This document shows positions 9,101-17,373 of a stretch of DNA of 64,000 nucleotides, in pieces (within the stretch, counting starts at the first letter, position 1; each line of letters begins with the position of its first letter). The stretch is from contig NZ_PPPD01000002.1 in NCBI RefSeq assembly GCF_002901445.1, positions 389,154 to 453,153 on the forward strand, written 5' to 3'. The notes beneath the pieces were generated by a model. That model made no database searches and was not told where the DNA came from. It was given only the letters and a program-made list of their open reading frames with translations. Source of the DNA: Deinococcus koreensis. Its GTDB lineage: Bacteria > Deinococcota > Deinococci > Deinococcales > Deinococcaceae. A program made the translations under genes and the position numbers.

Positions 9101-9649
9101 CCCGCTGTGCTCGATCCGGCCCAGCGCCAGCGCGCACTGGGCGCTCAAGACCCGCAGGAAGGTGCGCTCGACCTCCACGAAATCGTGCGCCTGCAGGAAG
9201 TCCAGCACGATCACGCCCAGCGCCCGACCGTCCAGCACCATCGGGAGCACGGCGTTGGCCACCGTGGCCCGGCCGCCGGTGCGCCGCTCCAGATCCGGGT
9301 AGGCCCGCTTCAGGTCGTCACTGTGCTCGAAGAACAGCGGGGTGTGGCTGCGCAGCACATCCGAGGTGGGGGTTCGGTCTCGCAGTGGCCCGTCCTGCCA
9401 TAGGGAGGCGACTTCCCCCTGCCCGAGGGCCGCAGTGGCCTGAAGCCGGCCTTCGGTCAACAGCAGCACCGTGCCGGCCGCGGCCCCCAGCGCCTGCAGG
9501 GCCGGCGACAGGATGACCTCGAAGACCTGGGTGGCCTGGGTGGTACCGGCCAGGGTTTCGGTGATGTCCTGCAGCTGACGCAGCAGCTGGATAGCGGGCA
9601 GCCCTGCTCCGGGGACATACTCCTGACGAGGTGACGACCGGTCAGCCAC
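6191..9649 (-). CDS. Multi-GAF GGDEF-EAL cyclic-di-GMP signalling protein
   Basis: This 1152-residue cytoplasmic sensor has about four GAF-type units (roughly 20-185, 190-360, 365-530 and 535-700), a short coiled coil rich in Gln/Glu/Arg, a GGDEF domain (intact GGDEF near 808) and a C-terminal EAL domain (EALLRW near 935). The EAL domain keeps DDFGAGESNL, EGIET and QGYLLGRPA. Both the synthase motif and most phosphodiesterase ligands are present, so either activity is possible. GAF units 2 and 4 resemble each other closely (REGV followed by an FYP motif), which indicates internal duplication. The GTG start at 9649 lacks a good ribosome site and is uncertain. There are no membrane helices. Confidence 0.9.
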   Translation of the reverse strand: MADRSSPRQEYVPGAGLPAIQLLRQLQDITETLAGTTQATQVFEVILSPALQALGAAAGTVLLLTEGRLQATAALGQGEVASLWQDGPLRDRTPTSDVLRSHTPLFFEHSDDLKRAYPDLERRTGGRATVANAVLPMVLDGRALGVIVLDFLQAHDFVEVERTFLRVLSAQCALALGRIEHSGRQERRVEESTRALQAFAALTEAVGTETDLSRLARRAIEVVRTALPELSVAYHELDGGRWKARELSADIPAEAAEISRAGHAASTPSFLAAVQARAPVFVEGYDAGREGVVGAESYGAAAFYPYFVKGRPTGMLVVGTRRSQQWTAADRALVGAVGRSLGLAFERTHVARQLYERSHELAARTRALEGFSVITRTLSPGSDPYVLIRQAQALVLSMLPEGYAIYYELADGRWVSRVQTGAVRDSGLQALMDAGFDFEAPQSLVIPWTSRRPLYQDEYLQGRDTPPERVAHISTIATLPVLQAGEPVGVMAFVLFAPRRWSGTDQAVMETTVRSLGLTLERAQQARRLEEERAALDAFVAFTEASATATDILALARQAVNVLRTTLADISAVYYELEGELWKARVWSDDFAPEVTAVLSAGIPVDAPSYAEVMRTRELVLVPGWEAAREGVSNSESFGAGAFYPCFVGDGPHGLLGMGIQRAQDWTVREREVFRAVGRSLTLALERAEIVRQHEAQELATLLARTQAEQAQREAERQRQAAERMAHLAHHDALTGLPNRAGLSARLAQAISDGTPLALLYLDLDGFKAVNDTLGHDAGDALLMQIADALRGELRSAAEHDPLLARIGGDEFTVMLTGVMDEAQPGAIAQRLNRALQRPFPVAGQDLFVTGSTGISLFPEDGQTPDDLLKNADLAMYQVKRELKNGWRRYRPSMTQEAQTRLLVTSGLRDALERSEFQLHYQPQIDLKSGEVMCLEALLRWFPEGGVPVPPDLFIPAAEASGLIIELGQWVLGAACAQLAAWHRSGFPRLRVAINVSPLQFARPDFAQSVERALEQAGLEASALELELTERGELSDLPAVLGQFRALQHMGVHLALDDFGAGESNLGRLLHLPFDVLKLDHHLIASLGTQPEAQMFLPALQTFASSLNLELVAEGIETEAQLEAVRALGCQRAQGYLLGRPAAVWPPEPAPR

Positions 9650-10284
9650 GGCGGCCAGAGGCGCCCCTCAGATTCGCTGTGAGCCGACAGCCGCCCGCAG
9701 GCAACGGGGTGGTGGGGTGCAGTTGGATGGTGGGGCCTGTCGCGTGCGCAGCAGCCCTCACTGTGCCGCAGCTGACGGCAGGCGCCGCCACTTACGGCCG
9801 GCGGGGCCCGATCTCAGTTCAGACATGCTGGCGACTCCTTGCTTGAGGCTTGTTCAGACAGACGTGGCCTTGAAGTGGAATGTCTTCCGACCATGCTAGC
9901 GGCCTTTCAGCACCTGCGACATGAGCCGGGCTTCATCGGGCACCCGTGTCAGGCGGCTGGCCTGCAGGCCGGGTGCGATCGGCGCGGGCGCAAAGGGCGG
10001 TCAAGCTGAGTCCACCTCTCCGATCTGCAGCGCCTGGTGACGGCCTCGCCGCCTCCGGTGGGCCCAGGCGGCGCGTCTCACAGCAGCGTTCGACAGCGTC
10101 CAGAGCGCAGGTGATCCAGTCATACCCATTCCGAATGCCACCCATTCCGTGGTCTGAATGCAGTGAGCTCCGCAGGCGAGGAACATCCAGGAAGGAAGTG
10201 GGGGTTCTGGAATGGAGCGGCAGGCCGTATGAGGCGCTGCCCGGTCACCGTCTGCTATCACAGAGGCCACGCAAGGAGACCGCC
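9650..10284. other. Intergenic region, 635 bp, divergent
   Basis: This lies between the divergent GGDEF-EAL and alpha-mannosidase genes. Long open frames cross it, including an upstream extension of the mannosidase frame, but they lack start signals and resemble no family. It must hold the promoters of both genes; I found no convincing -35/-10 pair and no RNA gene. Confidence 0.4.
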
Positions 10285-13200
10285 ATGCCCAGACCCGACC
10301 GCACGCCCTCCACCTGGCACCTCACCCCCGAGCAGCGGCGCACCGTGCTGGGCCGGCGGCTCTCGGAGCTGCGCGCCTGGAAAGACCGTGCCTCCCACGA
10401 CCTGAGTGGGTGGACGTTCACCTTCCCCGGCGACGCCCCGCGGCCCCTGCGGCTGGGCGAGGCGTGGCCGCGCATCGACCCGGCGGTGGCGGGCGGCCCG
10501 GTGCGGCTGGAGACGACCTTCACCGTGCCGGCGGGCTTCGGGGACGCCGAATTGGAGCTGGACGTGGGCGGCGAGGGGCTGGTGCGCCTGTCCACGGGCG
10601 GGGCGGGCGGCCTGAACCCGCACCACCGGCGCTTCGCGGTGGACGCGCGGGCCGGTGATCCGGTCACGGTGACCGTCGAGGCGGTGCCCAAGGGCCTGTT
10701 CGGTACCCACCACGCCGGCGCCGGGCTGCGCGTGGCGCGGCTGGCCCTGCCCGAGCCCGACGTGACCGCGCTGGCCGACGATCTGGAGGCGCTGCTGGGG
10801 GTGGCCGCCGGGCTGGAGGAGGAGCGCGTGGCGCCGCACCTGCTGAGCGCCGCCGAGGACGCGCTGGCGGGACTGCCGTGGACATCGGCGCCGGGCGCCT
10901 ACCTGGGCCGCCCGGAGGCCGCCGTGGGCGCGGATATGGGCGGGCTCTGGAACTCGCCGCCGCCGACGGACGCGCTGCCGCTGGCCGCGGAGATCCTGGC
11001 CGGGGTGCGCGCCGCGCGGGCCGCCCTGCACGCCCGCCTGGACGCCCTGCGCGCCACCTTCCCGCCCGCCGGGGCGCTGGCGCTGAGCGGGCACGCCCAC
11101 CTCGACCTGGCCTGGCTGTGGCCCATCGCCGAGACCCGGCGCAAGGCCGAGCGCACCTTCGAGACCGTCCTGGGCCTGATGGACGACTTCCCGGACTTCA
11201 CCTTCAACCAGTCCTCGGCGCAGCTCTACGCCTGGATCGAGGAGGAGCGCCCCGAGCTGTTCGCCCGCATCCGGGAGCGCGTGCGAGAGGGCCGCTGGGA
11301 GGCCGTGGGGGGGATGTGGGTGGAGCCCGACTGCACCATGTCCGGCGGCGAGTCGCTGGCCCGGCAGTTGCTGTACGGCCAGCGCTACTTCCAGGAGAAG
11401 TTCGGCCGGCGCAGCGCGGTCGCGTGGCTGCCGGACACCTTCGGCTTCACGGGCGCGCTGCCGCAGCTGCTGCTGCAGGGCGGTGTCGACGGCTTTTTCA
11501 CCACCAAGCTGTCGTGGAACGAGACCACCGCCTTCCCGCACGACCTGTGGTGGTGGGAGGGCCAGGACGGCTCGCGGGTGCTGGCCCACACCTTCAAGAA
11601 CGACGTGTACGGCGCCGAGGCGCTGGGCAGCTACAACGGCGACATCGCCCCCGCCCACCTGCTGCGCGTGAGCGGCCACGACCGCGCGGCGTCGGCCCCC
11701 GGCTGGGCCGGCCGCGCGCCGGAAACCCTGTTCACCTTCGGCCTGGGCGACGGCGCAGGCGGCCCCAGCGCGCCCATGCTGCGGCGCTACGAGCGGCTGC
11801 GGGCCTTTCCCGGGATGCCGGCCCTGCGCCACAGCCGGGTGGACGACTTCTTCGGCACGCTGCCGCGCTCGGGGCTGCCAGTCTGGGTGGGTGAGCTGTA
11901 CTTCCAGCTGCACCGCGGCACCCTGAGCACCCAGGGCCGGGTCAAGAGGGTGCACCGCCAGCTCGAGGCGCGGCTGGTCGAGGCCGACGCCGCGCTGGCG
12001 CTCGCCCGCTGGGACGGGCAGGACGTGTCGCGCGCCCACGCCGAGCTGGAGCGGCACTGGAAGACCCACCTGCTGCACGAGTTCCACGACATCCTGCCCG
12101 GCAGCTCGATCCGCGAGGTCTACGCCGAGGCCGAGCCGACCCTGCAGGCGGCGCTGCGGGGCGCGACCTGCGTGCGGAACGGCGGCCAGACTGGCCCTGG
12201 AGACGGCTTCACGGTCTGGAACGCCTCGCTCTTTCCCCGCCCCCTGCGGGCGCTGCTGCCGGCGGGACTGGCTGGCCTGGAACTGGGAGGCCTGGAGCTC
12301 ACAGGGCAGCCCGTCGCCACCCAGGACGTGGAGGACGGCACGCTGGTGGTCGCCCCCGAGGTCATGGTGCCGCCGCTGGGAAGCGTGACATTGGAGGCTG
12401 GGCGGAGCCGCGCCCCAGCGGAGCCGGGGGTCACCCTGGAGGAGACGCCGGAGGGGGTCTGGCTGGGCAACGCCCTGCTGCGCGTGCTCGTCACGCCGGA
12501 CGGCCAGCTCTCCCGGCTGGTCACGGCGGGCGGGCGCGAGGCGCTGGGGGCGCAGGGGCACCGGCTCGTCGCCTTCCGCGACCTGCCGCGCGCCTGGGAA
12601 GCCTGGGACGTGAACCCGGACACCCAGGACGCCGCGCTGGGCGAGGCGCTGGGCGCGGGCGAGGTCACGGTGCTGGAGCGCGGGCCGCTGCGGGCCTCGG
12701 TGCAGGTGAGCACGACCTGGCGCGACTCCACGCTGACCCAGACGATCCGCGTGACCGCCGGCAGCCCGCGGGTGGACATCCACACCCACGCCCGCTGGCA
12801 GGAGCGGCGCACGCTGGTCAAGGCCTTCGTGGACGTGAACGCCCGCAGCGAGACGGCCACCTTCGAGACCGCCTTCGGGGCCCAGCGCCGCCCCACCCAC
12901 CGCAACCAGCCCGCCGACGCGGCGCAGTTCGAGGTGCCCGGCCACCGCTTCGCGGATCTGAGCGAACCCGGCTTCGGCCTGGCGCTGCTGAACGACGGCA
13001 AATACGGCCACTCCGCCTACGGCAGTCAGCTGGCGCTGACCCTGCTGCGCGGCTCCCTCTACCCCGACCCCCTGGCCGACGTGGGCGAGCATGAGTTCAC
13101 CTACAGCCTGCTGCCCCACGGCGGCGACTGGACGCAGGGCGGGGTGCTGGCCGAGGCCACCGACCTGAACAGCCCCCTGGTGGTGAGGGCGGGAGCGGGC

Positions 13201-13485
13201 CGGACGCCGCCGCCCCCCCTTTCTCTGGAGGGCGTGACGGTCGCGCTGGGCACCCTGAAGCCTGCCGAGGACGGGCAGGGGCTGATCCTGCGCGTCTACG
13301 AGCCGTACGGCGCGCGCGGCGACCTGCACCTGGAGACGGGCGAGGGAGTTCAGGTCAGCCGCACGAACCTGCTGGAAGACGAGCTGGAGGGGGCGCCCCT
13401 TCTCCCCCGGGACGGCCGCTGGACAGTGCCGGTGCGCCCCTTCGAGGTGCTCAGCTTCCGGCTGCGGAGCGAGACGTCCGGCTGA
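10285..13485 (+). CDS. Alpha-mannosidase, glycoside hydrolase family 38
   Basis: This 1066-residue retaining, metal-dependent alpha-mannosidase is of normal bacterial GH38 size. The metal-binding HxD motif is in GHAHLDLAWLWP (near 269), the conserved WLPDTFGF block holds the putative nucleophile Asp near 383, and HEFHDILPGSS (near 598) carries a further metal ligand. Beta-sandwich domains fill the C-terminal half. AAGGAG at 10273-10278 fixes the ATG at 10285; the frame stays open upstream but without a ribosome site. There is no signal peptide, so it is cytoplasmic and probably trims mannosides or imported oligosaccharides. It converges with the next gene, leaving only 10 bp. Confidence 0.92.
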   Translation: MPRPDRTPSTWHLTPEQRRTVLGRRLSELRAWKDRASHDLSGWTFTFPGDAPRPLRLGEAWPRIDPAVAGGPVRLETTFTVPAGFGDAELELDVGGEGLVRLSTGGAGGLNPHHRRFAVDARAGDPVTVTVEAVPKGLFGTHHAGAGLRVARLALPEPDVTALADDLEALLGVAAGLEEERVAPHLLSAAEDALAGLPWTSAPGAYLGRPEAAVGADMGGLWNSPPPTDALPLAAEILAGVRAARAALHARLDALRATFPPAGALALSGHAHLDLAWLWPIAETRRKAERTFETVLGLMDDFPDFTFNQSSAQLYAWIEEERPELFARIRERVREGRWEAVGGMWVEPDCTMSGGESLARQLLYGQRYFQEKFGRRSAVAWLPDTFGFTGALPQLLLQGGVDGFFTTKLSWNETTAFPHDLWWWEGQDGSRVLAHTFKNDVYGAEALGSYNGDIAPAHLLRVSGHDRAASAPGWAGRAPETLFTFGLGDGAGGPSAPMLRRYERLRAFPGMPALRHSRVDDFFGTLPRSGLPVWVGELYFQLHRGTLSTQGRVKRVHRQLEARLVEADAALALARWDGQDVSRAHAELERHWKTHLLHEFHDILPGSSIREVYAEAEPTLQAALRGATCVRNGGQTGPGDGFTVWNASLFPRPLRALLPAGLAGLELGGLELTGQPVATQDVEDGTLVVAPEVMVPPLGSVTLEAGRSRAPAEPGVTLEETPEGVWLGNALLRVLVTPDGQLSRLVTAGGREALGAQGHRLVAFRDLPRAWEAWDVNPDTQDAALGEALGAGEVTVLERGPLRASVQVSTTWRDSTLTQTIRVTAGSPRVDIHTHARWQERRTLVKAFVDVNARSETATFETAFGAQRRPTHRNQPADAAQFEVPGHRFADLSEPGFGLALLNDGKYGHSAYGSQLALTLLRGSLYPDPLADVGEHEFTYSLLPHGGDWTQGGVLAEATDLNSPLVVRAGAGRTPPPPLSLEGVTVALGTLKPAEDGQGLILRVYEPYGARGDLHLETGEGVQVSRTNLLEDELEGAPLLPRDGRWTVPVRPFEVLSFRLRSETSG

Positions 13486-13495
13486 CCCGGCCCGC

Positions 13496-14626
13496 TCAGG
13501 GCGCGTACGAGAGGCGGTAGATCAGGCCGTTGCCGTCCTCGGTCAGGAACAGTGCGCCGTCGGGGGCCACCTGCAGGTCGACCGGGCGGCCGGAGGTGGC
13601 AGCGCCGTTCAGGAAGCCGGTCAGGAAGTCGCGGGTCTCGCCGGTCTGCGGATCGACCGTGATCACCTTGTAGCCCGACTTCGGCTCGCGGTTCCACGAA
13701 CCGTGCAGCGCGACGAACATCTGGTTGCGGTACGCCCCCGGGAAGGCCGTGGCGGTGTAGAAGGCCATCCCCAGCGGCGCGGCGTGCGCGGTGGTGGTGG
13801 CGAAGGCCGGCTGGGCCGCGTCGCAGGCGGCCTGATCTTTCCGGCCAAAGTCCTTGTCCCAGACCTGCTTGGCGCCCTTCTGCAGCGGGTAGCAGTAGGG
13901 CCAGCCGTAGTTCGCTCCGTCCCTGAGCACGTAGAAGGATTCGGGCGGGATATTGCCGCCGGCCAGGTCGCGGCCGTTCGCGGTGGCGTACAGGGCGCCG
14001 CCGAACCATTCCAGGCCCACGGCGTTGCGCAGTCCGGTGGCGTAGGGGCGGCCGTTCTTGCCGTCGGCGTCGTAGACCCACACGGCGGCGCGCTTCGGGT
14101 CGCTCTCCTCGCAGACGTTGCAGGTGCTGCCCGCCGCCACGTACATCCGGTCGTCCGGCCCGAAGACCAGCGTGCGCGAGTAGTGCTGCCCCTCCGGCGG
14201 CAGATCGACCACCTTCTCCGGGGCGGCCGTGGCCTTCAGGTCGCCGTCCCTGTAGGGAAAGCGCACCACCCCGTCGGTGTTCGCCACGTACAGGTAGCCC
14301 CCGTGGAAGGCCAGCCCGTGCGGCTTGTACAGGCCGGCCGCGTAGACCTGCCGGCTGTCCGGCTGGCCGCTGCGGTCACGGTCGGGCAGCACGCTGACCT
14401 CGCCCGACTGCGTATCGGACACGAAGAGGTCGCCGTTGGGCGCCAGGGCCATCAGGCGGGGTTTCTTGAAGCCGCTGGCGTAGATCTCGGCGCGGAAGCC
14501 GGCGGGCAGCGTCAGGCCCGCGTTCGGCTGGTCGGTCGCGGGCCGCTGGACGATGGCGCACGAGGCGAGGGCGCCGGCGAGCAGGCCGCCCAGCAGGATC
14601 AAGCGAGGGCCACGGGGTGAGGTCAT
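13496..14626 (-). CDS. L-sorbosone dehydrogenase-like (PQQ-type) beta-propeller lipoprotein
   Basis: This 376-residue exported protein has a signal peptide ending in the lipobox LASC (Cys23), so it is probably anchored to a membrane. The remainder is a beta-propeller of the sorbosone/glucose dehydrogenase class: LPAGFRAEIYASGFKKPR at the start, repeated blocks such as GLYKPHGLAFHGGYLYVANT and GLRNAVGLEWFGG, and a closing block LFLTEDGNGLIYRLSY. Members oxidise sugars or sugar aldehydes with PQQ, but many homologues have unproven activity. Two extra Cys in STCNVCEES may form a disulphide. No strong ribosome site precedes the ATG. Confidence 0.85.
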   Translation of the reverse strand: MTSPRGPRLILLGGLLAGALASCAIVQRPATDQPNAGLTLPAGFRAEIYASGFKKPRLMALAPNGDLFVSDTQSGEVSVLPDRDRSGQPDSRQVYAAGLYKPHGLAFHGGYLYVANTDGVVRFPYRDGDLKATAAPEKVVDLPPEGQHYSRTLVFGPDDRMYVAAGSTCNVCEESDPKRAAVWVYDADGKNGRPYATGLRNAVGLEWFGGALYATANGRDLAGGNIPPESFYVLRDGANYGWPYCYPLQKGAKQVWDKDFGRKDQAACDAAQPAFATTTAHAAPLGMAFYTATAFPGAYRNQMFVALHGSWNREPKSGYKVITVDPQTGETRDFLTGFLNGAATSGRPVDLQVAPDGALFLTEDGNGLIYRLSYAP

Positions 14627-15020
14627 GGCTCAGGAGACCCGAGGCAGATGAGGCAGGACGGGCGAACGCCTTAAGGCTGTCTGGGAAAACGTTCCGGCAC
14701 TTCGGGGGGCCGGAACCCGGCAGGGATCAGGGGGGTCTGGGCGCCCGTGGTTCCAGGCCACGGTCGGCGGCGGGGCTACGCCCTCCGCTCCGTCCGGGCC
14801 GCTGGATTCCCCCCGCCACGTCCCCGCTGGCGGCCCTCCGCCCCGTGATTGAGGGGAACCCTCCACCCCGAATGCCGGAAACCGTACAACTTCATGCATT
14901 GCTCATTCGTCTTCGGGATTAAGCTCCGGTCAGTCACAGACCAACAGCTATCCCGCGCCACGTTTCCCCACGTGCCTGCCTCGCCGCGTGCCCTCACGCG
15001 GAACAACCTAAGGAGTCCCC
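14627..15020. other. Intergenic region, 394 bp, divergent
   Basis: This is the divergent spacer between the sorbosone-dehydrogenase-like gene and the rhodopsin gene. Its rhodopsin-proximal half (about 14880-14960) is less GC-rich and should carry the rhodopsin promoter, but I cannot define boxes with confidence. I see no RNA gene or repeat in it. Confidence 0.35.
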
Positions 15021-15911
15021 ATGCGTAGTCGATTCTCCGGTGGAGCCTGGATCATGGCGGCGTTGTGTCTCGTGCTCGGCACCGCCCTGGCCCAGAGCGC
15101 CGGCAACGAAGCCCCGCGCCTGACGCTCAGCTACGGTCAGTTCGGGCTGGTCTATCAGATGTTCTCCATCACCATCGCCACGATGGGCGCGGGCTTCCTC
15201 TTCTTCGTGCTGGCCCAGCAGAACCTGGCGCCCCGGTATCGTCCGGCGATGGTCGTCTCGGCCATCGTGGTTGCGGTCGCCTGCTACCACTACTTCCGCA
15301 TCTTCAACTCGTGGAACGAGTCGTACCGGCTGGTCGGTGAGGTTTATCAGGCGACCGGCGTGCCGTTCAACGACGCCTACCGCTACGCCGACTGGATCCT
15401 GACCGTGCCGCTGCTGCTGGTGGAGGCCGTCGCCGTGCTGGCGCTGGCGAGCAACATCGCTTCCGGGATGATCTGGCGCCTGGCCCTGGCGGCCTTCGTG
15501 ATGATCGCCACGGGCTATCCGGGCGAGATCTCCAGCGACACCGGCACCCGGCTGTTGTGGGGCACCATCAGCACCATTCCCTTCATCTACATCGTCTACA
15601 CGCTGTTCGTGGAGCTGGGCCGCTCGTTGGAGCGCCAGCCGGCGCGCGTGCAGGTGCTCACCCGCAACCTGCGCCTGCTGCTGTTCGCGTCCTGGGGCTT
15701 CTACCCCATCGCCTACCTGCTGCCGCTGCTGCTGGGCGGCGGCCTGAACGCCAGCGGGATCGTGGCCGTGCAGGTCGGCTACAGCCTCGCGGACATCCTC
15801 GCCAAGGTCGGCTTTGGCGTGCTGATCTACTTCATCGCGCTGGAGAAGACCGCGCACGACCGGGCGACCGCCGACCCGGCGCTGGGCACCCCCGCCCTGG
15901 GCACCGACTGA
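15021..15911 (+). CDS. Light-driven proton-pump rhodopsin (proteorhodopsin/xanthorhodopsin type)
   Basis: This 296-residue seven-helix microbial rhodopsin follows a signal peptide-like N-terminus. Retinal would attach to Lys262 in helix G (LADILAKVGFG), with counter-ion Asp258. Helix C, YADWILTVPLLLVE, gives Asp124, Thr128 and Glu135 at the proton acceptor, second and donor positions, the DTE set of outward proton pumps. His90 matches the proteorhodopsin His that pairs with the acceptor. Leu132 sits at the tuning site where Leu means green absorption. Gly181 aligns with the xanthorhodopsin glycine that opens a window for an antenna carotenoid. AAGGAG precedes the ATG. No retinal-synthesis gene lies in the window. 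Confidence 0.94.
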   Translation: MRSRFSGGAWIMAALCLVLGTALAQSAGNEAPRLTLSYGQFGLVYQMFSITIATMGAGFLFFVLAQQNLAPRYRPAMVVSAIVVAVACYHYFRIFNSWNESYRLVGEVYQATGVPFNDAYRYADWILTVPLLLVEAVAVLALASNIASGMIWRLALAAFVMIATGYPGEISSDTGTRLLWGTISTIPFIYIVYTLFVELGRSLERQPARVQVLTRNLRLLLFASWGFYPIAYLLPLLLGGGLNASGIVAVQVGYSLADILAKVGFGVLIYFIALEKTAHDRATADPALGTPALGTD

Positions 15912-15978
15912 CCAGACCCACCTGGGCCGGCCCGCCCGGGTCGCCTCATCCCCCTCTGCGCCGCTTCCGGGAGACCCC

Positions 15979-16233
15979 ATGACGACCTCACCCCTCCTCT
16001 CCTCCGTGTCTGTCGCCGTCCGGCGCTGGCCCGGGCTTGTCGGCGCGCTGCTGATGGCCCTGGTCGGGGCCGCCCTGGCGCTGGACTTCTTCCGCAGCGA
16101 CCTGCTGGGGCCCCACCTGATCGGCCTGCGGCTGATCTACGCCGGGCTGGCCGTCTTGATCGTCGGATACCTGTGGCTGCTCAGCACGGCGCCGGTCGGC
16201 ACGGTGCAGGTGAGCACAGCGCCTCGGAACTAG
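15979..16233 (+). CDS. Small membrane protein downstream of the rhodopsin
   Basis: This 84-residue hypothetical protein has two hydrophobic segments (about 18-36 and 47-68), the first preceded by basic residues. GGGAG lies upstream of the ATG. It follows the rhodopsin gene by 67 bp on the same strand and is probably co-transcribed, so a role beside the pump is possible. I do not recognise the family. The coding call rests on the ribosome site and the clean two-helix pattern. Confidence 0.6.
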   Translation: MTTSPLLSSVSVAVRRWPGLVGALLMALVGAALALDFFRSDLLGPHLIGLRLIYAGLAVLIVGYLWLLSTAPVGTVQVSTAPRN

Positions 16234-16290
16234 CCCGACGACTCCGCAGGCGTCCGGCTCCCTGCCAGACGCCTGTGTGCTGCTGTGGCC

Positions 16291-16392
16291 GCCAGACGGT
16301 GGCCGGGGCCCGCGCGACCCGGCTACACTCGGGGAGAGAAGGGTGGAGACTCCAGTCTCCTGCGCCACCGGCCTGGGGGCCAGACGGTGGCC
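16291..16392. repeat. 14-bp direct repeat flanking a short palindrome
   Basis: GCCAGACGGTGGCC occurs at 16291-16304 and again at 16379-16392, 88 bp apart. Between them lies the inverted repeat GGAGACTCCAGTCTCC (16345-16360). The second copy ends about 15 bp before the glycosyltransferase start, so the set may be regulatory. Confidence 0.5.
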
Positions 16393-16407
16393 CCTGCGGG
16401 GTCATCC

Positions 16408-17235
16408 TTGATCGTGATTGCCATCTGTACCTTCCGGCGGCCCGAGGCCCTGAGCCGGCTGCTGGATCACCTGAACACCACCGCCCCCGTGCTGGAGGGC
16501 CGCGCCCGGGTGCTGGTGGTGGACAACGACCCGGCCGCCTCGGCCCGGGAGGCTGTGCATGGCCGCGAGCTGACCTTCGCCCACGAACCCCGGCCCGGCG
16601 TCGCCCACGCCCGCAACCGCGCGCTGGCCGAGGCCCGCCGCCTGGGCGCCGCGTGGCTGGCCTTCCTCGACGACGATGAACTGCCCACAGAAGGCTGGCT
16701 GGACGCCCTGCTGGGAACGCAGCGCGAGCATCCGGCAGACGTGGTGGCGGGCCCGGTGGTCGCGCAGCTGAGTCCTGAACTCGAATGGGCGCGGCCCTAC
16801 CTGACCCGGCGCCGTTACCCGTCGGGCACGCCCGTGTCCTACTGGGGCGCGGGCAACGTGCTGCTGCGGCTGGACGCCCTGGAGAGGGTCGGAGAGTTCT
16901 CGCCCGCCTATTCGTCGGGCGGCGAGGACACCCATCTCAGTGCGCGCTGTGCCCGCGCCGGACTGCGGATGGTCTGGTGCGACGAGGCGCTGGTCTCTGA
17001 ACCCACCGACGCCAGCCGCGCCAACCCCGAGTGGCTGATCGGCCGCTCCCGGCTGGCCGGCGAGATCATCGCCCGGGTCGAGCGCGAACTAGGCGCGTCT
17101 CTGCTGCGCCGCCGGATCAACGGCCTGTTCCGCATCGTCGCCGGTACCCTGGCCCTGCCCGTCGCCCGGCTCGTGGGCCGGGGGCTCAAGGTCGAGATCT
17201 TCCGCGCGCGCGGGGAGGGGATGTTGCGGGGCTGA
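16408..17235 (+). CDS. Glycosyltransferase family 2
   Basis: This 275-residue GT-A glycosyltransferase adds a sugar from a nucleotide donor. The sequence opens with the typical IVIAICTFRRPEALSRLL, followed by a nucleotide-binding VVDNDP, the acidic metal motif FLDDDELP, and an acceptor-side block GNVLLRLDALERVGEF ... GGEDTHLSARCARAG with the usual ED motif. The TTG at 16408 is chosen because GGGG is about seven bases upstream and the family starts here; a GTG at 16414 is an alternative. There are no membrane helices. Substrates are unknown. It is separated from the main polysaccharide locus, and an IS630 element inserted about 100 bp downstream. Confidence 0.85.
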   Translation: MIVIAICTFRRPEALSRLLDHLNTTAPVLEGRARVLVVDNDPAASAREAVHGRELTFAHEPRPGVAHARNRALAEARRLGAAWLAFLDDDELPTEGWLDALLGTQREHPADVVAGPVVAQLSPELEWARPYLTRRRYPSGTPVSYWGAGNVLLRLDALERVGEFSPAYSSGGEDTHLSARCARAGLRMVWCDEALVSEPTDASRANPEWLIGRSRLAGEIIARVERELGASLLRRRINGLFRIVAGTLALPVARLVGRGLKVEIFRARGEGMLRG

Positions 17236-17342
17236 GGACGTCTTCCGGCCTCGCCGCGTAGTCTGGTGGCCGAGACCGGCCAAGTCGAGCCTCTGCCGCC
17301 ATACAGATTCCGTTGATCTCCGTACCATCCGGGAAGGTGCTA

Positions 17343-17366
17343 CTGATCCATGCGTAAATGAGTAGC
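17343..17366 (+). repeat. Left terminal inverted repeat of the IS630 element
   Basis: These 24 bases start CTGATCC and end AGTAGC. They match the complement of the right end with four mismatches. Confidence 0.85.
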
Positions 17367-17373
17367 ATAGGGA

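Noticed and set aside
10258..13329. A 1023-residue minus-strand open frame opposite the alpha-mannosidase
   Set aside because: No domain or signal; its composition is that of an antisense frame of a GC-rich gene with intact GH38 motifs.
16285..16407. An upstream GTG start for the GT2 glycosyltransferase at 16285
   Set aside because: No ribosome site, the added residues are basic and unlike the family, and the family start falls at 16408.
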